48,894 nucleotides of DNA from Saprospiraceae bacterium. Lineage in GTDB: Bacteria > Bacteroidota > Bacteroidia > Chitinophagales > Saprospiraceae. Under the pieces are notes generated by a model. The model saw only the letters and a list, made by a program, of their open reading frames with translations. It searched no databases and was not told where the DNA came from. Position 1 is the stretch's first letter. Every line of letters starts with the position of its first letter. Both the position numbers and the translations under genes were made by a program. This document shows, piece by piece, positions 31,844 to 39,017 of the stretch. Location: NCBI GenBank assembly GCA_016787285.1, contig JAEUUV010000279.1, forward strand, positions 1 to 48,894, in the 5' to 3' direction.

Positions 31844-34171
31844 TCAATTGCCGATCCCCAAAATGCTTTTGGCTTTTTGTACCCGCTTAAGTCGCTCGCC
31901 GGCAGTGCGGGTACTGCCGTTGATCTTTTTGGAAATCGTAGTATTATCATCTTGGTCCGCCAATTCGTTCAAGCCTCTTGTTGAGAAAAACCAGACGGCC
32001 GTAAGAATGAAAAAGGGCAAATCGGCAACCAGCTCGGGTTGCTGCACAAAATCAAGCGTACTGCCGGGCTGGATGTGCTTGCGATACCAGACGGTAAACT
32101 TTTCATAGTTTTCCTTACCGGTAATCTGAATTGCCCCCCTGCCGCGAAAACGATAGCCGTCTCCGGGCCTGGTATTACCCAAGCGGCCCCCGTACACCTT
32201 ATCGCCCAACGCCTCCGGGTTGCGAACAAATGGTTGGGCCGAAGCAAGGCTGGGGAAGCGTTTGGGCCAGACTTTCATCAAACGCTCCGGTGTAGTATAA
32301 GTCAATCCTTCTGTTTTGATTCGATAGTTGTCCGTTTCATGGCTGGTTTGCCCAAGAAAATGGGCCATTCGCAACGGGGTATTGATGCCAAAACGCGGGG
32401 CGTATTCATTGATCGCTTGGGCTATTTGATTCATTTTTTCCAGATCATCCTTGCCTGTGCCCAAGCGGCGGAGCTGCTCTCCGGTAATGGGCGAAAAGGC
32501 GCCAATGGATGACAAAGAAGATTGAGCAGGAGTAGTGCCTGACTGTTTCAACCGCCGAACTTCATTGCGGATACGCACCCATTCTTTCGCGAGCGGGTGG
32601 TCGGTTTTTAGTTCCCGTGGAGCATCAGGGTATTTGGCGTAGAAAAGAATATCCGTGATTTTGTTCTCATCCGGAAAACCCTTGGAAAAAACAGAAGCCA
32701 GTTGCGCCAATGCGACCGGCAGCCCAGACGGGCTGAGAGCAAGGGCATACGCAAAGCGAAGAAGCATTTCTTGCCAGGTTCCGCCGCCCTGAGCCGCCGG
32801 AGCAGAAGAATTGCCGCCGGCCGGTGGGTTATACTCCCAGTGCCAAGGCTCCAGTTTGTAGGGGTAAAACCCAAACCGTTCGGCATTTTGAACGAGCCAT
32901 TTATACGCCGGGGTCTGTTTTTGTTCGGCAACATACTTGCTACCTGTTTTTACGCCCAGATACAAATCCACTGCTCGACCGCTCTGATGGGCACTATGGC
33001 CGGGCGGCGCTACCCATTTTCGGTTCTCTGCGGCATCTCCATTACGTTTTTTCAAACCCGCTTCCCAAAGTTTTTGTTGCTCGTCAAAAGAGCGATAAGC
33101 TGAAGTCGGCAATAATTGCGGGTGCGGGATGCCGTCGGTACGGGCTGCGGCGATCATCCGTTCGAGCACCGCCTTGGCCGCGCGGTGTATCGGCACTTGC
33201 CTGTTTCCCCACGCGCGGGCAATCGTATCCAAATCGGCGGGCGCCGGGTCTTTTTTGTTTTGAATACGCCCGCCGCCTTTTTCACCGAAGGGATTGAGTG
33301 CCTCGAACTCCCAATCCCATTCGAACTCCCGTTCCCCGGCACCGATGCCCCGTATCCGTTCCTGCAAATGCAGTTTCGGAACCCAGAAATGGCCTTTGGA
33401 CGAACGCTGCACCTGCACATTCGGCGGGCTGTTTTTTTGCAAGTCCTTGGCGTACTGCTCCGTGCTACCGAGGTAGTAAACATACAAACGTTTGTCAGGA
33501 TTGGATTTTGCCCATTGCCGCCAGGCGCTCACGCCGCCGTACAGGGAGTCGAAGCCCCAACACTCCTGCACCCGTAGGGCGAATTGGTCTTTTAAAAAAA
33601 CAATACGCCGCATCGGACTGCCGCCGCCTGAGTGGGCCGCTAAATAAATACGCTGAGGCCGGGGCAACGACCGTCGGTAACGGGCATCTACGGCCTGCGC
33701 TACCTGCTCGATATAGCGGTCGAAACCGCCGGTTTTTTCCAGCATACCGGCCTGCGAGTGCGGGCCGAGCGTGGGCGCTACGAAGATCAAGTTGCCCCTT
33801 GCAGACCGCACTTCTTCGCGCAGAGCGAAAAACGGAAAACGGCTCCCATCAAGGTATCCGTCTATCCATACGGTATCTCCAGGGTATTTGCCCTTATGCC
33901 CATGTAAATACAGTACGACGTCATAGGGGCCTGGGCGAAATGCCGGAGGAAAGTAGATCGCAGTAGTAGGGTTGAGCCGGAATGCTCGTCCCGAACGACT
34001 GGTGGCCATCCCCAGGTCAATGTTAACGTATTGGGTCAGCCCGGGCACGGAACGGTCTTCGGACAACACCGATGGCCGACCTCCTACCGGGGCCGGCGCC
34101 GCTTCGAATTCCGACAAGAGTTGCTCGAACAGGTGCTCCATCTCGCGGTCTGAAAACATGGTATCGCGCAT
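31844..34171 (-). CDS. Three-domain cell-wall hydrolase: alpha/beta hydrolase, VanY-like, GH19-like
   Basis: 775 residues from the ATG at 34171, 11 bases after the upstream stop; the frame continues further but overlaps that gene. The N-terminus is acidic (EHLFEQLLSEFEAA). Domain 1 (about 40-275) is an alpha/beta hydrolase with YLHGHKG and AHSGGG (Ser181) and a late His261. Domain 2 (about 320-450) is a VanY-type D-Ala-D-Ala carboxypeptidase: SAHQSGRAVDL (His395, Asp402) and EPWHWEY (His444). A short module (483-540) is shared with the next gene upstream. Domain 3 (about 580-770) is GH19-like, with FLGQTSHETDNY (Glu612) and RFRGRGAIQITGKENY. No signal peptide is seen, so export must use another route. 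Confidence 0.82.
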   Translation of the reverse strand: MRDTMFSDREMEHLFEQLLSEFEAAPAPVGGRPSVLSEDRSVPGLTQYVNIDLGMATSRSGRAFRLNPTTAIYFPPAFRPGPYDVVLYLHGHKGKYPGDTVWIDGYLDGSRFPFFALREEVRSARGNLIFVAPTLGPHSQAGMLEKTGGFDRYIEQVAQAVDARYRRSLPRPQRIYLAAHSGGGSPMRRIVFLKDQFALRVQECWGFDSLYGGVSAWRQWAKSNPDKRLYVYYLGSTEQYAKDLQKNSPPNVQVQRSSKGHFWVPKLHLQERIRGIGAGEREFEWDWEFEALNPFGEKGGGRIQNKKDPAPADLDTIARAWGNRQVPIHRAAKAVLERMIAAARTDGIPHPQLLPTSAYRSFDEQQKLWEAGLKKRNGDAAENRKWVAPPGHSAHQSGRAVDLYLGVKTGSKYVAEQKQTPAYKWLVQNAERFGFYPYKLEPWHWEYNPPAGGNSSAPAAQGGGTWQEMLLRFAYALALSPSGLPVALAQLASVFSKGFPDENKITDILFYAKYPDAPRELKTDHPLAKEWVRIRNEVRRLKQSGTTPAQSSLSSIGAFSPITGEQLRRLGTGKDDLEKMNQIAQAINEYAPRFGINTPLRMAHFLGQTSHETDNYRIKTEGLTYTTPERLMKVWPKRFPSLASAQPFVRNPEALGDKVYGGRLGNTRPGDGYRFRGRGAIQITGKENYEKFTVWYRKHIQPGSTLDFVQQPELVADLPFFILTAVWFFSTRGLNELADQDDNTTISKKINGSTRTAGERLKRVQKAKSILGIGN

Positions 34172-34182
34172 AAAGAGATTTT

Positions 34183-35151
34183 TTATTGGTACTTGGAAAG
34201 AAAAGGTCGGACGATTTGGTTCCGAATGGCGATCCACTCGTCTTTTAGCCGCTGTGGGTCGCTTTGACCCAGATCACGCCCCTTCAGTTCGGGATGCCGA
34301 TGGTGAAAAATAGCATTGGTTAGGTCGTTTTCTTTGTTGCCGCTCAGAAAAATGGCGCGAACCACCGCAAGGTGCAGACCGATGCCGGTCTGGTTCAAAA
34401 ACTGTTTGGCCAGATCAGCCAAAGAAGATTGCGGTGTGTCTACCGGGGCGACACCGAAAGGCATCATTTTAATAACGGCGAAATAGAGTGGGCCTCTTTC
34501 CTTGGTTTTTTGTTGCACTTTCCCGGCCGGAGTCAGCGTCACTTTTTTGGTCGTTACATTTTTATTGATATTTCCGCCCACCACGGTAGCGATATTGCCA
34601 TCAATGGCGATCACGATATCGCCGTGGGATTTTGGCTTGCTTTCCACGTTGTCGTATTTAGCCCAGAGTTCTTTTTCGCCTCGGGCATTACAGATAATGT
34701 CGCCGACCTCCACGGCTACTTCCTCAATCCTGAAGGCATAAAACGGGTGTGGACGATTTTGCAACCGGTTTTGTTTGGCCCAGATGATGTAACGGTTATG
34801 CGCGGTACTCGGGTGGAAGCCGGTGTAGGCCTTCCGCATGATATATGAGATGAATGCCGCGCTCCAGGGGTGTTTCTGGCTACTGGCTTTGCGTTCCTCA
34901 ATGTTAGTTTCTGCACGGGAATTCGATACCCCGGCGCCTTCTACCCAGTAGCGGCGGACGTGCTCGTACATGCCGGTGTTCCATTCCTTTTTTTGACCCT
35001 GCTCCCACAACGCCAGCTCGGCTCGGGCGGCGGTCAGCAGTCGTTGGAGCATGGCCGATTTTTCCGTTGCGGAAAAAGCATGGGCGGATACCTCCCATTC
35101 CTTTGAAATGGAGAGGGTGCCTAACTCCCGAAACAGCGAATCTCTTTCCAT
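34183..35151 (-). CDS. DUF2272 protein, putative peptidoglycan-active enzyme
   Basis: 322 residues. The DUF2272 core (about 45-230) is seen as WNTGMYEHVRRYW, PWSAAFISYIMRKAYTGF and STAHNRYI, then HGDIVIAIDG and VVGGNI, an NlpC/CHAP-like amidase arrangement. The tail (255-316, ENDLTNAIFHHRHPEL and DEWIAIRNQIVRP) matches a module in the three-domain hydrolase downstream. The first 40 residues are helical with no signal peptide. It overlaps nothing, with 62 bases to the preceding gene. Role in cleaving cell-wall peptides is inferred from the family. Confidence 0.72.
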   Translation of the reverse strand: MERDSLFRELGTLSISKEWEVSAHAFSATEKSAMLQRLLTAARAELALWEQGQKKEWNTGMYEHVRRYWVEGAGVSNSRAETNIEERKASSQKHPWSAAFISYIMRKAYTGFHPSTAHNRYIIWAKQNRLQNRPHPFYAFRIEEVAVEVGDIICNARGEKELWAKYDNVESKPKSHGDIVIAIDGNIATVVGGNINKNVTTKKVTLTPAGKVQQKTKERGPLYFAVIKMMPFGVAPVDTPQSSLADLAKQFLNQTGIGLHLAVVRAIFLSGNKENDLTNAIFHHRHPELKGRDLGQSDPQRLKDEWIAIRNQIVRPFLSKYQ

Positions 35152-35213
35152 GTGTATAATGACGTGTTTGGTGAAGTGAACAAGAGGGATTCGGATCGCA
35201 TCGTCAATCTTGG

Positions 35214-36533
35214 TTATTTGAGCGTAACAGGCTGTGTTTCTAAAGCCAGATCAATGCCGGTGAGGCTGCGGTAGGCTGTGCGATACCCCTGCACACTGCT
35301 TTCGAGTGCCATAAGCCCTATCTCCAGTTCGCCGCCCGGTTTGTCGTCGTTGTAGTTTAGTGCCTCGAGGTTCAGCAAGATGTTCCTGGCATTTTTTGCG
35401 CATTCGAAGTGCGTTTCGAAGCGGTTGCTTTCGGTTGGGGCCGACTTGCGGTTGAGCACCAGAATATCGTAAGCCATCGGGATTATCTCATGTAACTTGT
35501 CGTATTCCGGCGGGATGCCGATGGTTTGGCGGAGCTCATACACGAGGGAAAGCCCGGATAACAGGTAGGTGATCATGTTCAGGGTATTGTAATAGTTCCG
35601 GTTGTAGTTGAACGGCTCGAAGGTTTTGAGCAGCAGGCTGATGTTATCGCGGATACTCACCAAGGTTGCCGAGGAAGTTTTTCCCGTATTCAGGCCCTGG
35701 ATAGCACTTTTCAGGTCGCTTGTGTTGTAGTAGCCGCAAGTCTGCCGGATGAATTGGTGAAAATGCGTGGGGAACGCATCGTTGCGCACCGTATTGATGT
35801 TCAGTCGGTTGCCGGCGGGCGTGTCCATGCCGACGCACTGTAAAAAGGTGACTTCCCGGTCACGGGTCTTGGATGCATTCCCGGATTCCAATTGCCGGGT
35901 CAGCATCTCAAGCACCAATGCGATCTGGTCACTTTTGTCATCCTTGGATTTGTTGCCGTTGGAAATCGTCAGTCCGCCGTCGTAGGCATATTTCTGGATC
36001 AGGCTGCCGAACATATCCGGCAATCCCATACGTACCATGAAATAGCACCAAACGACATCGCCAAAAAAGAGCTGGTTGAGATGCAGACTGGTTGCCTCGT
36101 CCTTGATGTGTTTGGGAACGAGCCTATTGCCTTTCAGGATCGTGCAATGCGTGGGCAAACCCAGGTTGTTGCATTTTACGGCTTCAATTTTAATTTTCTC
36201 GGAGGCGCTGGCGTTGCCTCGCTCAAAATATTCAAAAAACAGGTGCTTTAGTTCTACCGAATTGGCTGAAGTCTCCGGGGAGGGTGTTCTGTCTGTATTT
36301 TCCCAAGGCAGTAACAACAGAAGCGCCTCGAATCCTTCCGGCATCATCACGATAGGGGCTAAGCTGTCTTTATTGTTGAGGGCTGCCAGTTTTATGGCTA
36401 AATCCTTGCTTAATCCTTGTTGTTGTTCCGGCGAAATACCGGTCGGCGGAGGGGTTAGTTTGCTGACAACCCCATCTATCAAAGTTTTGATAGCCTCATC
36501 TGTTATCAAGTAACTTTTTTGATCTGCTGGCAT
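35214..36533 (-). CDS. Unknown protein of the hydrolase operon
   Basis: 439 residues, mostly helical, with no signal peptide or membrane helix. Not recognised. Visible stretches include a Pro-rich LTPPPTGISPEQQQG near the start, FGDVVWCYFMVRMGLPDMF in the middle and LVYELRQTIGIPPEYDKL late. It begins 11 bases after the stop of the HEAGH gene, so it belongs to the same transcript. A structural or chaperone-like role for the neighbouring enzymes is possible but not shown. Confidence 0.6.
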   Translation of the reverse strand: MPADQKSYLITDEAIKTLIDGVVSKLTPPPTGISPEQQQGLSKDLAIKLAALNNKDSLAPIVMMPEGFEALLLLLPWENTDRTPSPETSANSVELKHLFFEYFERGNASASEKIKIEAVKCNNLGLPTHCTILKGNRLVPKHIKDEATSLHLNQLFFGDVVWCYFMVRMGLPDMFGSLIQKYAYDGGLTISNGNKSKDDKSDQIALVLEMLTRQLESGNASKTRDREVTFLQCVGMDTPAGNRLNINTVRNDAFPTHFHQFIRQTCGYYNTSDLKSAIQGLNTGKTSSATLVSIRDNISLLLKTFEPFNYNRNYYNTLNMITYLLSGLSLVYELRQTIGIPPEYDKLHEIIPMAYDILVLNRKSAPTESNRFETHFECAKNARNILLNLEALNYNDDKPGGELEIGLMALESSVQGYRTAYRSLTGIDLALETQPVTLK

Positions 36534-36544
36534 GATCTTGAATT

Positions 36545-37801
36545 TTATTGAATGGTAAGAAACTTAAGTTGTTTTAGCCACTGTGCCATCACAGCATCCA
36601 GCCGTTCCGGCGATAAAATATTCAATTCTTTCACGAGTCGAAATACGGCCAGGTGTGCCGTGGGGCGCAAGCCGCTCAAATTCAGTCTGCCCTTACGGGC
36701 GTCAAGTGCGAGGCGTCTCAGATGCACGGGATGCAGGGTATTCAAATCAAACAAACTGGTCATCGGTTTTCCGGAAAGCACCTGTAAGCGGGTTTGCAGC
36801 ATGGCCCGGCAGAGTGTCGGCAAATGCTGCCGGCAGGCAAGCAGTGTGCGGCGCTGTTTCTCCGGCAAATCCTCCAGCGGGTACAGTGCCAGCCACTCCT
36901 GTTCCCATTGATCCCACAATCCGAATCCCCACACCTGGCGGCACCATTCAAAGTTGATCAGCACGCGCAGGTAGGGCGTGGGGTGCGGATCGGTTTCCGA
37001 TATGCGCAGCATCATGGCAGGCGGCAACACCAGCAGCTCCCGGATACCGCCAGGCGCGGCAATGCCGGAGCAACCGAACGTCCAGAAATCGGGGCCGATC
37101 TCCGACATCCACATCCCGAACAAATGTTGCACCTCCGCAGAGGCGCCCTGGCGGGCCAGCGCGGCTTGTGCGATTCGGGGCCACATGTCTACCATGCCCA
37201 GCCGAACCATCACCTCATGGCCTGCTTCGTGCAGCACGGATGTGAGGTTCCATTTCTCAAGAATCCGGGTGTACGGAATCTGGATCATGGGCATCGGGTT
37301 GGGCGTGCCGTCGGGCAGGCGCACGTCCTGTCGGGCGATACTGGCCCCATACCCGCGGTCGCAGTACACCAGTGGGGGCTCTACCAAGTCCAGTGCCGGA
37401 TGGTGCCGGCGCATGGCATCAAGCGCGAGCGCATCGCATCCAGCCAGTAGCCGGCCAAGCCCTGGCATCAGGCGTTGGGAGAGAATGTCGGCGTAGGTGT
37501 CAAAGAACGCGAACGTTTTGGTCAGTTGTAACTCAACGTCGCCCAACTCTGCTTGTAGGCTTTGATGGGTTCCCATGTTACCGGTATCCTTGCTGAGCAG
37601 GGTCTTGGCATGTTGCCGTAAGCGTAGGTCAAGGCGTTTCTCCGCAGTCTTTAAGGAATTGAGCAATACCTCCCACTGCCGCTCAGAGATATCGGCCTCA
37701 GGTGGCAAGCCAACCATGTCGCGCAAGGACGACAAGGCCCGAACACGTCGCAACATCGCAGCATAACGACGGTACAAAGAATTGGTACCGACCGTGCTCA
37801 T
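36545..37801 (-). CDS. HEAGH metalloprotease-like protein
   Basis: 418 residues, no signal peptide. The zinc-binding motif HEAGH is at 191-195 (LTSVLHEAGHEVMVRLG), and SEIGPDFWTFG, with Glu234 about 40 residues later, could supply the third ligand as in gluzincins. The first 120 residues are helical, possibly a prodomain or coiled scaffold. The start overlaps the stop of the acidic-protein gene by 4 bases (ATGA), indicating coupled translation. Substrate unknown; it may process partner proteins. Confidence 0.62.
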   Translation of the reverse strand: MSTVGTNSLYRRYAAMLRRVRALSSLRDMVGLPPEADISERQWEVLLNSLKTAEKRLDLRLRQHAKTLLSKDTGNMGTHQSLQAELGDVELQLTKTFAFFDTYADILSQRLMPGLGRLLAGCDALALDAMRRHHPALDLVEPPLVYCDRGYGASIARQDVRLPDGTPNPMPMIQIPYTRILEKWNLTSVLHEAGHEVMVRLGMVDMWPRIAQAALARQGASAEVQHLFGMWMSEIGPDFWTFGCSGIAAPGGIRELLVLPPAMMLRISETDPHPTPYLRVLINFEWCRQVWGFGLWDQWEQEWLALYPLEDLPEKQRRTLLACRQHLPTLCRAMLQTRLQVLSGKPMTSLFDLNTLHPVHLRRLALDARKGRLNLSGLRPTAHLAVFRLVKELNILSPERLDAVMAQWLKQLKFLTIQ

Positions 37802-38724
37802 CTGGTTTTGTCGCGAATAACGATGACAATTTTTTCAATTTCCTCACCTGGTTTTTCGCTCAAGTGAATGACTCGGGTTCCGCGTTCGGTATTCCGAGCA
37901 ATCGAGCCTTTTTTCCCGGACCAATTGTCCTTGCCGTGATTCAAACCGACCTCGAAGGATTGCGTGGCAAGGCGTTCTGCTGCTATCGGGTCATCCACTT
38001 CGTCATGGAGGTTGCCGGCAGCGAACTCGAAAGACTTGCTTACGCTACCGATCAGGTTTTTCAAGCCGGCCATGTTTTCCTGGACACTGTTAGCCGGATT
38101 AATACCCATTCGATTCATGAAACCGGAGGCGACACCTGAGGCTTTGCCTTTAAGTGCATGCACTCCCTTTTTCAACAGCGACCTGCCTCGTTGTTTCAAT
38201 CCTTCCGAAAGAGGGCCAAGCGCTGTTTTAAGCCCTTGAAAAGCCAGCCCTCCGATGCCGGGTGCAAGGGCATTTGCTGCTAATCCAATACCCTTGTTCA
38301 CAAGCCCTTTGAGTACAGGGTTGCTTTTCACGAACTGCACACCTTTCTTTAATAACCCGCCTAAGAAAAACTCCCGGTGCATGTCGTCCAAAATGCCGTC
38401 CATTTCTTGTTCCAGTTCATATTCATTTTCAAACTCCCGTTGAGAAAGTTCGAACAAGCGACCAGCAAAAGAGTCCACTGGATAATCGTCCAGTTCAAAC
38501 TCCATACTGCTCTCCCCTTCGTCGTATTCGTACTCGGCATCATTCTCGTCATACTCATAATCTGCATCCTCATCGTATTCATACTCTTCCTCATCCCCTT
38601 CCAGCATACTTTCCAGTTCCTGTTCGAGGGTGCCGCCCGGAAAGTCATCATGTACATGCCCCATCGCTAATTCGAACTCATGTTCGAGTTGCGACATGTC
38701 GAATGGCTCATGGTAATTGCTCAT
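37798..38724 (-). CDS. Acidic E/D/Y-rich protein with Gly/Leu-rich core
   Basis: 308 residues. Residues 10-80 are extremely acidic with Tyr repeats (EEEYEYDEDADYEYDE). A second motif, FAGRLFELSQREFENEYELE, precedes a basic, Gly/Ala/Leu-rich middle (GLLKKGVQFVKSNPVLKGL), then a SFEFAAGNLHDEVDDPIAA segment. From memory, proteins with this order of an E/Y-rich head, a REFE-type helix and a hydrophobic core occur in several phyla next to predicted secreted enzymes; function is unknown. First gene of the minus-strand run; no exact -7 consensus was found in its leader. Confidence 0.65.
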   Translation of the reverse strand: MSNYHEPFDMSQLEHEFELAMGHVHDDFPGGTLEQELESMLEGDEEEYEYDEDADYEYDENDAEYEYDEGESSMEFELDDYPVDSFAGRLFELSQREFENEYELEQEMDGILDDMHREFFLGGLLKKGVQFVKSNPVLKGLVNKGIGLAANALAPGIGGLAFQGLKTALGPLSEGLKQRGRSLLKKGVHALKGKASGVASGFMNRMGINPANSVQENMAGLKNLIGSVSKSFEFAAGNLHDEVDDPIAAERLATQSFEVGLNHGKDNWSGKKGSIARNTERGTRVIHLSEKPGEEIEKIVIVIRDKTR

Positions 38725-38809
38725 AATGTGGTGGTTTTATTGTTAAAAAAGTTGTTACAGACAGCAAAAAGCAATGCTGTTATAGCCTATTGAAAATATA
38801 AAATACCAA

Positions 38810-38842
38810 CAGCCCCCCGGCGCACATCGCACCGGCGGGCTG
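38810..38842 (-). terminator. Possible terminator between the CHAT and hydrolase operons
   Basis: A 14-bp stem with two mismatches (CAGCCC... / ...GGGCTG) is followed on the minus strand by TTGGTATTTTATATTTTC. It lies after the propeller gene and the CHAT remnant, and before the acidic-protein gene, so it probably separates two transcripts. The rest of 38725-38883 shows nothing else. Confidence 0.5.
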
Positions 38843-38883
38843 CCAATCGTGTGGACAAAAGCATAGTACCCCCGCCCACTTAA

Positions 38884-39017
38884 ATCTTAACAGTCACCAG
38901 AAAAAAATTTTTTCACCCTCACTCCACCACCACAAACCCCGCCCGGCGGTACGGCTCGTACCGCCGGCGGCGCATCTCGTTCTGGGTGGCGCGGAGGGAT
39001 TGGCGGGCAGGCGCAGC
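38884..39017 (-). pseudogene. 3' remnant of a second CHAT protease gene
   Basis: Directly after the TAA of the propeller gene the same frame continues as 32 codons (ARQSLRATQNEMRRRRYEPY, then RAGFVVVE and TGA at 38919-38921). This is nearly the same as the last residues of the intact CHAT protein (ARQALRAAQSEMRRRRYEPY, WAGFVVVE). The match continues into the downstream non-coding DNA to about 38884 (compare 41296-41340). So a paralogous CHAT gene, or a duplicated end, once occupied this place. Confidence 0.88.

Noticed and set aside
31844-38724. Prophage lysis module
   Set aside because: GH19 and VanY domains occur in phage endolysins, but there are no phage structural, replication or integrase genes and no holin-size gene beside them.
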